The notes beneath the pieces are model-generated. The model was given only the letters and a program-made list of their open reading frames with translations, had not been told where the DNA came from and searched no databases. From positions 25,544,001 to 25,608,000 of the forward strand of contig OX485806.1 in NCBI GenBank assembly GCA_950295325.1: a stretch of DNA of 64,000 bases, given 5' to 3'. Below are positions 12,421-23,640 of the stretch, one piece after another (position 1 is the first letter of the stretch; each line of letters opens with the position of its first letter). The position numbers and the translations under genes were made by a program. This DNA is from Polytrichum commune (Eukaryota > Streptophyta > Polytrichopsida > Polytrichales > Polytrichaceae).

Positions 12421-13990
12421 GGCTTTGGATTAGGCCGGGGGATCACAATGCCTATATAAGCTCACCCAGTAAAAAATTATGGATGAGTTCAACAAGTGTG
12501 TAGGATGGGGCTTGTTTTAGAGGGTTGATTGCCAAGTTGGCAGGTTGGCCCTCCTGGTCTCCTCTTTACTAATCTCAAAGAAAGAAAGAAAGCATGTGCA
12601 CATGATGAACTTGGATTTCTATTTGCCAAAAATATTGAAGCGGAGTGGGTGAGAAGGGTTGAATGACGTGGATTTGCATCGGTCTTATTAAATTAGGTAA
12701 TCGATCAACATCAACTGCGGATAAATATTTAATGATGTCCATTGCATATCCACCTTGCTTGTTGGATTGCTCATATCTTCGAAATTCGATTCATTGATTC
12801 ATTGATTCATTGATTTTTTTGAGTTGAAAACCACAAAATTATTTTCCGACACAAAACAATGATATTTATTGTGGTAGTTCATACACTTAAATTTTAAGGA
12901 TTATTTTATAATAATGCCAAACTTAATATTATTATATGAGATTGTTAAATCACAATTCACTTGTTAAGCGGGTTCAAATGCCTTGGTTAGGATATCAACC
13001 AATGGCATGTGTTACATTCAATATCCTACCCACCAAATGCAACACTTTGTATCCTATCTTAATCTTCATAATACTTGTTCATTATACTCTTAAAAAGTAA
13101 GTATAATGCTGATATGGATGAGATGTATAGTTGATTTATACTTTTTTAGGACACTGGAGTTTAGGATTATGTGGTAGCGGCTTGTGATTGAAAATTGAAT
13201 TTTTTGAAATTGGAAAGTGTGACCATTTCGAGTGACCATGGAAAAATTTCATATGACATAGGACAACTTCGTGGTTGATGATGTAAACAACCCCTAAGTT
13301 CATGGTACCTAATCTTAGACAAGCTAGCTTAGACACTCCTCAATCATAATCGAACTTTTGAATGGAATATTCATGACATTGGCCTCCCTTTATAACTTCA
13401 TTATACCCTTCCTTGGTCCACTATGGAACACATGCCAAAAATGGCAATCCCCATTGTTTCATAGCACTCATGTAAGTTTCGGATTTGTGGGAGTGATCTT
13501 AGAGGGTCCATTAAAAATTTGCACATCAGGTTTATGAAGAGTTTCATTTTAGCGTAAACTCAGTAGACTAATTTGGAGTATTAGATGCTAATTATGGGAT
13601 CACAATGGCTTTGAAAAGATGTTTTAGATGTAAGGAATTCCCAACAATTTCACCTACGACTTACATGATTGTTATGAATCCTTGACCCACAAAGGTTGGG
13701 ATTCTTTCTCTTACCTCAATGAAGTCTATATTCTTTCTTAATCTATTCTTGAAAGTTTGGACTATGATTTTATTGCATAGATAACTTACAATTTATGAAG
13801 TTTAATGATTCTAAATCATTTAGAAACATATCATGAAAATTTCTAAATATTGCTATTGTATGGATGTGATCTTAAAATCATTAGCAACAAACTTTAGAAA
13901 GTTTTGATTTTAGATCATCTAATGAAACCACAATACGCTCTAGGAAGTCAAGGGTTAGACTTTTTAGCTTAAACCCAAGGCCTTAACATG
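12421..13990. other. Intergenic, no gene seen
   Basis: AT-rich. Includes a small ATTCATTG tandem run near 12790-12815. Short frames (e.g. 13336-13136 minus) show no motif. Confidence 0.5.
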
Positions 13991-14085
13991 AATCTGATGG
14001 GAACTCTTAAAGAAGCCGCATGGGCTGAAATAGTGCTTGGATGGGTGACCTTCCTAGCACTTGATTTCCAGTGCACCCCACCACC
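13990..14085 (+). pseudogene. 5S rRNA-like relic (5S pseudogene or 5S-derived SINE head)
   Basis: The stretch carries, in 5S rRNA order, a GATGGGAACTC segment, a TGGGCTGAAATAGTGCTTGG segment and the very characteristic GGATGGGTGACCTTCCTAG, which corresponds to the plant 5S internal C box, then ends with GTGCACCCC, like the 3' end of 5S rRNA. The 5' quarter of 5S is not recognisable, and several conserved bases differ, so it is unlikely to be functional. A single decayed 5S gene or the head of a 5S-derived SINE would both fit. Confidence 0.6.
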
Positions 14086-14640
14086 TATGGTTCACCCCAT
14101 GATAGTGGAGGTATATGGGTGAACTGTGTATGGTCAACCAACCATGTGGGAAGCCCAAGGGCCTGCAATTGGAGGAAATAGGTGCAAGGCAACTTGTCCA
14201 CGCTCGTTCAAGGTGTTCAAACATGCAACAACTTAAGTACTTTTCCATGGGCCCTTCTAATTCTCGTGATGCCCATTTCACATGCTCTCATGTTCACATT
14301 TGTGTACCTTAGTCATTATTTTGGTCAATACCATTCTAAACTATGTTGATACGAGGGCAATTTTGCCTAGCTTTGACATTTCTTGCAGAATATATAGGTA
14401 GTCTGGAATGAAGAAAGAAAAAGATAACAATCAAATACACATATCCTACTTGTTTCAAAAAATGTGAAATCCTTATCATAGACACCCAAATACTTAAATG
14501 AAGGCGATACTAGACCAACACTGGTTTACCCACCACTACACTGATTAACTCAATTAATATGTGTTCCTATTCGAAATTACACAGTGCTATGACTCATTAA
14601 TGAGAATGTAATATTTTACTAAGCAAAGTCATTCATGTCC
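14086..14640. other. Intergenic, no gene seen
   Basis: Two overlapping short frames on opposite strands (14115-14312 and 14281-14054) show no domain. The AAAAAATGTGAAATCCT segment near 14458 recurs near 39266, suggesting a low-copy dispersed repeat. Confidence 0.4.
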
Positions 14641-15919
14641 TTTTAAAGGTTCGTCAGTACTGATTGAACTCCTGAGCAAGCTGTTATTGCACTGCGTAAC
14701 TCCGGATTCTAACACACACTAATTGGGATGATCTATGTACTGGTTTAAACACCGGTTGTGGTTGTGGTTCTGGCCTGCTTTAAATTACAACTACCAACCA
14801 TCAATCACCTTCAATATCTTCTTTACCCCTCAATAGCAGAGGCAACAAAAGTTAACTACATGCATGAACCACCTGTGGTCATGGTTTCAGTTGACATTTC
14901 GTTGGTTCTATTTCGGCCAGTGATGGCTTGCCGTCCTCTCAAACGTTGACCACAAAGTCCACAACTACAAATACCACTAGAGTAAACACATCTTTCCCAT
15001 TCAGGAAGCACATCATCCGGAGTTCCTACTAAGTCTGGCACTGACATTGTTGCATCCAAGACATGAAATCTCCGAAGGACATGCTTGCTCTGATAGGTAG
15101 TTGAGACATGGCTAAAATCAAGATGGTGCAAATGAACCAACCTAATAACGGCCTCAGCAAGACCAGACCCACAAGTAGAAATTATGTCATGCAACAGCAA
15201 GGCGCAAGATTATGAAGAGAAGACCCGTTAGATGAGTCATAGAAACATGTTGCGTCCAGACATCTGGACCACTCCATACAATTGGCAAGGTGTTGCCAAA
15301 ACCAAAAAAATTACATCTCAGACTGTCTACAAGGACTTGATAGAAGGTAGAACATTGAGGAAAGCTATAGAGTACATCTTGCTACTGCTACCTTATGTAC
15401 AGCAATAGCCGGATCAAGGCTACACATTCTGTCTGGATCAACTCTCCTGAATTCCGTAGTACCAGCTTGCACACTGTAAGAAGGTTTGTGCCAAGTGACT
15501 GGTTCTAGCCACTACAATTTATGGGTCGCTCTCGAGTGGATAGAGAGGCTTCCCAGCGACCCTAGTCCACTTCCTGGCTACACCAATCCACGTACCGTGA
15601 CAAAAATAGAAAATTAAATGCGACCACTGCCTAAAATGTCATGAACAAACTGTTGTGATAACTCGTACCTTTTACAGCCATGAAGAACGAAAAAGTTACA
15701 AACAGACTGCCTCTCTGACGCAGTAAATAAACCAGACTTGTAAAACCTCGTGCGCAGGAGATGTGACTTGATGTGGTCATAGTCCTTGTATTTGTGGTAC
15801 ACCTATACCTTAATTTTGAGCCAAATCTTTTCCTTGAGTTCCACTTGCTGACATCTCCGCGCTTGAAACTGGGAGATAGATGAGTCCAGACAGAACTTCC
15901 TTAGAAAGGGGAAGCTTGA
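14641..15919 (-). other. Downstream region of the At1g16860-like gene, probably 3' UTR and flank
   Basis: This stretch has a base composition closer to the upstream gene than to the surrounding transposon-rich DNA. It holds a 114-residue minus-strand frame (15200-14856) and a 62-residue one (15802-15614), neither resembling a family I know. No canonical AATAAA is seen on the minus strand; CATAAA occurs near 15520. A separate small gene cannot be excluded. Confidence 0.4.
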
Positions 15920-18900
15920 TCACAGGGGTATTCCATCCACCTTGGAAGGTTCCTCGTATTTCAAAATAATGCCTTCCAATGTGGCTGGCAACAAGAACTT
16001 GCTCCACTGACAACCTGTTGTCATTGGCTCCGGTGGAGGAACTATCATCAGAACATTTTCATGCCTTTGTACAACGCCCATCACTGTTACTGTACTGCCT
16101 TCCTTCACATACCTGCCAAGTATGTTACTCATCAGTTCACAATACATCGCAAAGTCGCATGATAATCAAGGACACAAGTGTGCAGTTTGTGGATTATCAA
16201 TAGCTATAAATTGAAAAAACCAAGTGCCATGAGCAAGATATGCAATCAGATCCTTCATCACATGAGTTCTTTAATGTGAATTACCCTTCTTTCAATCGCA
16301 TTACGCGATCATCAGCAGAGAGGTTTCGCTCAGTCAACCACCGCACAAATTCTGGAGATAAGTCTTTGTTTTTGAGAGTGACGTCCAAAATTGGAATTTC
16401 GGCTACATACGAAGAGACTCGAGCTCCGTAGCCAGCTTTGACCAATGCTCGTAGGCCTGTCTGAAAATCAGAAATATAGAAATCCACAACATATCTCTGC
16501 AAACCACAACAAAGCACCTCAACAGTCAGTAAGTTAACCACATGACTGTCTGGTGGAAAGATAATCAGGAATCCATAGTGCGTCAGGTGTCAGGAGTAGC
16601 AATAGATGGAAGGACTTGTAACATAATCTAATTAAGGTTGGCCTGAGCTCTGGAAAAATTAACGCACAAAATGTAAACTCCCCACACTATAATGGAAAGG
16701 ATGGAACGACAGTGTAGCCAAGTAGAGGTTATGACAATGTCATCCATTCTTTGTACCACATACTAGAAAGAAATTACTGCCATTACAGTGCAAGGACCCT
16801 CGCATTAAGCCACATTGTCAACCTAGAACTCGATTCAGTAAATCACACTGCACTTACCTCCCTGTGCCGAAGTCCCCAAGTAAACCTCCTGTGTTTCTCA
16901 CGAGCTTTTTTGGAAGAATAGTGTCTGTATTCATAAAGCCCTGTAGATGTAAACACACAGCGAGAGACCCTCTGGTATGAGGACTCCAGAGGCACACTCC
17001 CACAAGTCACCACCTGTCAAATTCATCAACAAGTTGGAACACTTAATGTCAAAATCTGTCTTATTCATCCATCAGTGTTGGGCAAAATGATACACAGGCA
17101 CCATCCGTCAATGTCGACTGGGAAGTAACCACTCCATTACCTAACTTAGGAAAGTCCGTGATTTGTCCGGATACAGGGGGAATACAGTCTTAAACAACTA
17201 ATGACCTGCATGCTCGAATCATGTCAAAGGAGTACACCACTCACCACACTGTGTGCATTGTTTGAATTTCCACAGACAATTCCACTGTCTTTGAAGATCA
17301 TGCTTTCATATATTCTGATATAAAGCAGAAGGAAATGACTGGGCACGTCCACAGAACATGACTGTATTTGCAATACAACAGCAACTAACTAATAACGCTC
17401 TTATGATTCTCTTGCAACGTAAGCTCTATGTTCATGAATGCAATGCAGATCTAGAAGTATCCACGTTGCAATAACCTCGAAATTTATTACATCAGTTCAT
17501 CGAAAACTGTTGGCCCTTGCTCTACCGTGCCAGATGCCTACTTCCAGTAACCCATCTTCCAACAAGTCATCACACTTGCAAGTGGGTACTGCCAATTGTG
17601 CATGCAAACCTGTCTGGATCTTAGTTACTTTTCGGTGTAATGTAATATCGACTTCACACATCCATCCAGTTAAGTCTACTAGCAAAATATTAGCCATGCC
17701 ATCTCATGCTTACGTAGGTGTAAATGTGTCAACCTATTTGCTGCAGGACGACACTAGCGAAATAGTCAATTTTTAGAACAACTTCTACAAACAGAAATAA
17801 TGCTTCACTGAATCGAAAACCATTAGGATACTCAGGTGGGCACACAAAACAGAGATGAAAACTCGTGATGGCTATCAACCGTCTTGAAGCGATTGGGCAT
17901 CCACGTTGACCCAAAAACATATATTAACAATTAAAATCTAAAATCTAAGAAAAAGTAACAACAAAAAAGCTAGTTCTGATACCACAAATGTCACATATGT
18001 CCGATATGCAAATGTGTGAACCTATTTGATGAAGGTCCACACTAGCTGATTTGCAAATTTGAAGTCCAATTTGTACAAATACATATAATGCTTCACTGAA
18101 TTCAAACCACCAGGAAATCCAAAGGGACCACCACACGGAGATCAAACTTCGTGATGATCGGGCATCGACACTGAGATAACAAAAAACAAGAATAGCTAGT
18201 GCTGATGATAGCACAAATGTCACACATGTGTGCAATGTATTCCGTGGCATTTAAGAAGTAGGATTCACTCACCCCGGTGACCTTCACCAATTGGCCATCC
18301 TTGGCCGCAGCCAAATCGGAGTGAGGGTGTTTGGCCATGAATCCAAAGATGGACCGCTTCCCCCAGTACGTGTTCCATGCAAGAACAAGCACAACCACCC
18401 CGAACAGGCCTGCCACCACGAACAGCAGGATGGCATTCTTGACCGCCGCGAAGATGAAGGCCCCAGCGATGAACCCGATGACAAACAAGGGTGTGAGCGT
18501 CCAAAGGATGACTCGAGGGAAGTTTTTCCGGAACGAGTATTCTTGGCTGTTGCTCAAGCTGTTGATGGCGAGGCTGGCCCCCCCGCTGCTACCCAGTAGC
18601 ACCCTGCCACTTTCCACCTTGGTGCTACCTGTGGAAGTCAAAACAGCCGACCCCAAAACTTCCTGCGGCCCAGAAACCGCACCTCCAGCCTTCCTCGGTG
18701 CACCTGTCGATGACAATGGCCCCGACGTGATGGGCCCGGATGTGATCAGCCCCGTGGCAGGCAACACCGGTGCCTGTGGACCTGAGGTTTTGAGCGAATT
18801 CGAGGGTTGCATTAATGGCCCCGAGGTTTTGGATGGCACTCCTCCTCCCGAAGACCTACTTAGCTCTGCGCTGCGACCCAAGGGGCCGGAGTGGGATTTA

Positions 18901-19424
18901 TGCTGATGATGTGGCTGATGTTGTTGATGATGTTGCTGATGTTGCTGTTGGTGTATTTGCGTTTGGGCAGCTGTGAAAGGCCCTGAGAATGACCCTGCTG
19001 ATTTGCCAGGCACCCAAGGTGTCCCTGCGGAGCTCAAAGGCCCTGAGGCAGAGAACGCAGTCCTGGCACTCCCACTATTCCCAGACAACGGACCGGAGTG
19101 GGAGGACGAAGCTCCGGAGCCGCTGGAGCGAAGGGATGACGAGCTTGTCAGACCCCCAGGCCTTCTTGAGTTGTTGGCTGCTGTGTTGGAGCTCATCATC
19201 CTTGACGAGTTGTCTACGACGGGAATGTTGAGCATTTTGCCAAGCTCCCCTGATTTCTTGATGTCGCCGCCCGTGTAGGGCATCTGAGGCACGCTCATCA
19301 TTGTTCCCTTGTCCTTGTACTGGTCCGGGTGGCCGGAAACGTAGAGTCCATTACTCAGCTGGTGTGCGGACACTCCCGTGCCCCCTCCTCCTCCCCGCCC
19401 CGAAGAATTCGTGTGCAGGCCCAT
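15920..19424 (-). CDS. At1g16860-like plant membrane protein, 4 exons, 570 aa
   Basis: Minus-strand exons: 19424-18273, 17013-16858, 16496-16285 and 16112-15920; all introns are GT-AG and the frame closes at a TGA giving the family's C-terminus (VDGIPL). Conserved blocks: HQLSNGLYVSG (residues 21-31), MPYTGGDIKKSGELGKML (48-65), LITSGPITSGPL (226-237), two adjacent membrane segments (about 305-327 and 330-350), TCGSVPLESSYQRVSRC after the first intron, then SPEFVRWL and RVMRLKEGYVKEGSTVTV. A His/Gln tract occupies 158-177. The Arabidopsis relative is a plant-specific two-pass membrane protein of unknown role, shorter (about 474 aa); the excess here is Ser/Gly/His-rich N-terminal sequence. The start was chosen at 19424 (GGCC-ATG-G context, closest to the family N-terminus); a frame continues upstream to 19505 inside repeat DNA and is not conserved. 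Family membership is firm; function is not known. Confidence 0.93.
17014..18272 (-). repeat. Intron 1 of the membrane-protein gene, with a degenerate duplication and PBS-like motif
   Basis: Two related blocks, about 17715-17990 and 18000-18215, share AAATGTGT, AACCTATTTG, AATGCTTCACTGAAT and the ACAAATGTCACA end. The first block contains, on the minus strand, TGGTATCAGAACTAGC, which resembles the initiator-Met-tRNA primer-binding site of plant LTR retrotransposons. In the second block the same place is mutated. No LTR pair or gag/pol fragment is visible, so this is at most a retroelement leader relic. Confidence 0.55.
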
Positions 19425-20102
19425 GGCCAAACCCCCCGTTGGTTCCTGCCAACTACAGCTACCGATGCACCCTCTCCCGTTCTTTCCTACATAGAGGAAA
19501 TCCAACCTCCCTGGCCGCTATTACTAAACTACAACCCCAATGCGCACACACACACACACTCTTCTCCTTCTGCTCCTGCTGTTGCTGGTGCCACTACCTC
19601 TGATGCTACCAATGCCATGCGTGTTACTATGTCAAACCCATGGCCAAACCCCAGTTGGTTCCTGAAAACTCAGCTTCCGATGCACCCTCCCCCCTTTCCT
19701 ACATACAGGAGATCCAACCTCTCTGGCAGCTCTAACTAAACTACAAACCCAATGCACACACACGCGCGCACACACTCTCGTCTCCTCCTTTTTCTGCTGT
19801 TGCTGTTGCCACTACCTCTGATGCTACCAACGCCATGCGTGTCACCATGTCAAGCCCATGGCAAACCCCCGTTGGTTCCCTGCCAACTACAGCTACCGAT
19901 GCACCCTCTCCCTTCTTTCCTTCGTCCTACAAAGAGGGAATCCAACCTTCCTGTCTGCTATAACTGAGCTACAACCCCAATGCACACACACACATACACA
20001 GACACATAGACACACACTTTTTCCTTCTTCTCCTGTTGCTTGTTGCTGTTACCACTTATACCTCTGATGCGTATACCAAGGCCATTCGTGTCACCAAGTC
20101 AC
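19419..20102. repeat. 217-218-bp tandem repeat, three copies, upstream of the membrane-protein gene
   Basis: Units start at CCATGG near 19421, 19638 and 19856 and share GTTGGTTCC, GATGCACCCTC, ATCCAACCT, an imperfect CA run, and ACCTCTGATGCTACCAA. The last copy decays at about 20102. The first unit begins at the gene's start codon, so the repeat occupies the 5' leader/proximal promoter. Each unit carries a CA-microsatellite and a CT/CTG-rich segment. Read on the minus strand, copies 2 and 3 also have an ATGGGY start followed by a stop a few codons on. Confidence 0.88.
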
Positions 20103-20389
20103 AGCACCTCCCACAAACCTCCAACATCCAGCCACCTTCACAGCATAGTTTACGCCCTTCCATCACCATCATCCTCTGCGACTCACGCTTACAACCGTCT
20201 CTTGTCACCAATAATATTGCCTCTCTCATGCGCTGTTGTTGCTACCGTCTGTTCTTTCCGAACGCTTCTCTTGAACGAACTTCGAAACTACTTAAAAGGA
20301 AGAAACCTCTGTAGTACGAGCATGCAGTGAGGAGTGCATCATAGAGCCAACGGCACTAAGCTTGGGCTTAACCGCGCCCTAGAGCGCTA

Positions 20390-20448
20390 CAATTACATAC
20401 AGCAAACCAAACCTCTCTCTCTCTCTTACAGTCAGGAGTAGTACTACC
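20390..20448 (+). promoter_or_regulatory. CT-rich leader upstream of a possible divergent gene
   Basis: CTCTCTCTCTCTCT at about 20413-20428 precedes ACTACCATGGCC. Plant core promoters and leaders often carry such pyrimidine patches. It sits about 1 kb upstream of the minus-strand gene, in divergent orientation. Confidence 0.3.
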
Positions 20449-20514
20449 ATGGCCAAACGAATCAGGCACCTGAAACGCCGTAAAAAAAGACCAGAAACAT
20501 TATCCAACAACGAT
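20449..20514 (+). CDS. Possible first exon of a divergent gene (unrecognised, basic peptide)
   Basis: From an ATG in good context (ACCATGGCC) a 22-residue, strongly basic stretch reads MAKRIRHLKRRKKRPE and ends at GAT followed by GTAAGTCTC, a strong plant 5' splice-site match. No downstream exon was recognised, and poly-G and repeat DNA begins at 20.8 kb. It may be a real first exon with the rest lost or unrecognised, or chance; confidence is low. Confidence 0.2.
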
Positions 20515-20803
20515 GTAAGTCTCTCTATCTGTCTCTCTCTCTCTCTCTCTCTCAAAACAACTGTGTTAATAAGTTACCGCAACTGTGATGTGATGCAAAC
20601 CCCGGGAAGAGTCTTGGTTGCGGGAGCTCAAAGGGACACTCCTTGCATCAGCTCCCTGCAGCAAAAGCAGTGCAGCAGTGCAGCAGGGCCTGGCAGTGCT
20701 CAGCGCAGTGACAGAGAGGCCTGCCACATCACATGCCACATCACCATCGCCACTGACACGTCAGTTGCCCCTGCCACACAGTGTCGCCTTCCTGACCGGG
20801 GTT

Positions 20804-20817
20804 GGGGGGGGGGGGGG
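20804..20817. repeat. Poly-G tract (14 bp)
   Basis: Uninterrupted run of 14 G. Similar tracts of 10-16 bases occur at 2127, 22518 (C), 35989, 37321 and 63763. Confidence 0.95.
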
Positions 20818-21669
20818 CTCTTGTGCAAATGAGTCCCCAATGCAATAGGTATTGAACTCCCCCCAATGCATTACTGAATGGAAAGGCCCAAGGACGAGTT
20901 TCTATGGATTTGATTGGTTGGAGAAACGTAATTTTTTCATATCTAGAAACATAAAGCATTAGATCAAGTTTTCTTTTGACAAGAGTGGGCGTCTGACACA
21001 ACATAATTTCTCAATGTGGATCACGGCGGGACTTCATATATAATGGCATACGAACCGTAGATCTTGGTACGCATCCAATGGTTGAAATCTAATCTAAGAC
21101 ATTACGCTCAATAACATTCTCAAAACACGGCCATCCGTGAAGAATGGTCATGTTCTTGGGCTCGTGCTCTGGTCCCGGCCCACTATCTATCATGTGATGC
21201 ATTCTAAAATTCGTGGAGTGTATAACAGAGAGTAAAGATACCTTACAGTACCAAGGGGCTCTTATGCAAATGAATCCCCAATGCATTACCGAATGGAAAG
21301 ACCCAAGGATGAGTTTCTACGGATTTGATTGGTTAGAGAAATGTAATTTTTCTGATCTAGAAACATAAAGCACTAGATCAGGTTTTCTTTTGACAAGAGC
21401 AGGCGTCTGACACAACATAATTTATCATTGTGGATCACTGCGGGACTTCAAACATAATGGCATACGAACCGTAGATCTTGGTACACATCCAATGGTTGAA
21501 ATCTAATCTAAGACATTATGCTCAATAACATCCTCAGAACACGGCCGTCCGTGAAGAATGGCCATGTTCTTGGGCTCATGCCCTAGTCCCTAGCCACTAT
21601 CTGTCATGTAATGCATTCTGAAATTCGTGGTGTGCATAACACAAGTAAAGATACCTTACAGTCCAAAGG
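20815..21669. repeat. Tandem duplication of about 420 bp, two copies
   Basis: Copy 1 (about 20815-21252) and copy 2 (21253-21669) both run from GGGGCTCTTRTGCAAATGA to AAAGATACCTTACAGT with roughly 90% identity. Shared internal blocks include ACATAAAGCA, GACACAACATAATTT, GAACCGTAGATCTTGGTAC and CGTGAAGAATGG. Copy 1 has an extra 30 bp after its first block. There are no coding frames. It is head-to-tail, with nothing between the copies. Confidence 0.9.
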
Positions 21670-21807
21670 GAAATCTCGCCTAGGTCTTTACAGTGGAATG
21701 CGTCGACTTTGCAACATTGGTTTTTAAGGTGGGTTCAAACTAGTGTATGTGGGTATTATTTTGTTCGTTTTTTCATGTTCTCCAACCATAACCAATTGAA
21801 TCTCGGT
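21670..21807. other. Short intergenic spacer, nothing seen
   Basis: AT-rich link between the tandem duplication and the next inverted-repeat element. Confidence 0.4.
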
Positions 21808-22418
21808 GCAAGCATGGTAAAGTAGACCAAAATAGTGCTCCGGTATACTAAAACCATGATATTTTTGGTCAAAGGCTTAGAAGTAGTAGCAAAGTGTTGT
21901 TTAAAATGGACTTTTTGTTTCATGATGACCTCTATTGTTGTTTTAAATAATCAAATGTAGACTATCGAGTTGAGATCTACAAAAATTATAATTAAAAGTG
22001 ATGCTCAAAAGCAAATGGTTGAGTCTAGTTTTGGACGTAGATTTCATGACCTTAAGTATTTTAGAGTTGGAATTTTTTTCATATTCCTTGAATTCATTAG
22101 ACAATTTAGGGCATCATCACAAAATGTTGTAGAAAACCATCAATTTAATGTAAATCTATTGTATTCTAAACAAATTTTAGACAATTGCTTGTTCAATATC
22201 ACCTACTTGCACACCACTTGCACCGTCTTCTAAAACATGTAGATTTTTCTTGGAATTGTTTTTGTCATCATAAATTTTTGGGTTTTATAGATCAATATGT
22301 TTTTTTCAATGTCTAGGATTTTTTTTCCTTCACAAAATTCAAAGTTAGTATATAGTTTTCAATCACTTTCACTTAACACTAGGCAGGGATCAAGAGTTGT
22401 CCACTTTACCGTGCTTGC
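21808..22418. mobile_element. Candidate MITE with 20-bp inverted ends
   Basis: The left end reads GCAAGCATGGTAAAGTAGAC and the right end, read inward, GCAAGCACGGTAAAGTGGAC. The 611-bp interior is AT-rich; the 87-residue frame inside (21970-22233) has no known domain. No target duplication was found, so the superfamily is open. Confidence 0.45.
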
Positions 22419-23640
22419 CCCCATCTACATAACGAAACCCGAATGAAACTTGTGTTGCATTTGAAAATTTACAATGAAGCATCAACAAAAAATCATAGTG
22501 AAATTTGTATTCCCAAACCCCCCCCCCCCCCCCATCTCATTTAGTTAAGAAACGCATTTTTGCTGATCTTCCTTAATTGAATAGATAAGTCCTTCCAATT
22601 GTGTTCATCATTGAGTGTGGAGTTGTTAAGCAAATTTAAAGACATAGTCCAATCTCTTCAAAATATGTTACTTGATGGTGCTTGTTCTTTGATCTTCACC
22701 CAACTACACACCAATCAAGTATAGGTGTTTAATAAAGAAAAAGAATTGAATGACACATGCATACCTTAGGGTCCAAGATGAAGGAAATTTCACTGATCAT
22801 ATTGGTCAAGAGCAAAATGTGGACCCAAGAGGTGTAAACCATGATTGAGTCCAAAGATATCAAAAAGTGAAATGTCATTGGTGCAGCATCACTTTCCCGT
22901 CAAATTGTGGCAGTCTCCATTCAAGAGAATTTCGAAAAAGAAAAGAAAAAAAGATCGTACAATAGAACCAATTCATTTTTCTTCATACCTTGCGACCCAA
23001 ATCCTACCATAAAATTTAAAAAATATAAATGAAAATGAAGAAAAAAAATCAATATACTACTATTGAACGAATAAGGTCGTACAATTTTGGAGTTTCTTTG
23101 GTCTTTGAGCATAGTAAAAACCCACCATTATTGGTGGAGTAGATACAACACTCAAAGAGTTAGAGAGCCATGCCACCTCACATGCCACATCACCATCGCC
23201 GCTCTCACTTCACTACACAAGCCTTGGCATTATAGAATGTCGCCTTCCTAACCCACTTTGGGGCTCCCCTGCTAGGTCGGCAATAAGGCGTCTTCACAAA
23301 GGTGGAATGCAAGGACTTGGCAACTTTGGAGGGGGGTGGGGTCATGAATGCCACATAGGATGCCACATAGGATGCCACGTCCTTTGCCAAGGTGGCGGAC
23401 GCACCCATGCGACATTTTGGTGATTCCATTGTTTTTGGGCCTGTCGTTTCCGTGTTCCAAGTTGGGCGGGAAGACCCACCCATCAACAATGTAGATGGGG
23501 TCCTTATTTAATGGGGGGCATGTCATGTGGTCAATGATCGTGCCACGGTGGCATGTTTGTAGGACATGCCAACATGGCACTCATTAAACCCTACCGTGGC
23601 TACTATGAAAGCCACTTGGCTTTATGGTGAGTTTACTCTA
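22419..23640. other. Intergenic repeats, no gene seen
   Basis: Holds a 16-bp poly-C tract (22518-22533), a partial copy of the CCAATCTC dispersed repeat (22600-22745), and a segment (about 22771-23110) resembling the ends and core of the element at 23641-24501. 23349-23380 has a 15-bp tandem (GATGCCACATAG units). The frames at 23489-23205 and 23580-23272 on the minus strand overlap each other and show no domain. Confidence 0.45.

Noticed and set aside
14856-15200. 114-residue frame downstream of the membrane-protein gene as an extra exon
   Set aside because: The gene's stop at 15920-15922 gives the family's normal C-terminus, so no further exon is needed.
18291-19278. Long plus-strand open frames (up to 191 residues) opposite exon 1 of the membrane-protein gene
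   Set aside because: They are antisense shadows of a Gly/Ser/Pro-rich exon with strong codon bias; the minus-strand protein has clear family motifs and splice sites.
19425-19505. Upstream extension of the membrane-protein frame to an earlier ATG
   Set aside because: This part lies in repeat DNA (shared with the other tandem units) and does not match the family N-terminus; the ATG at 19424 is better.
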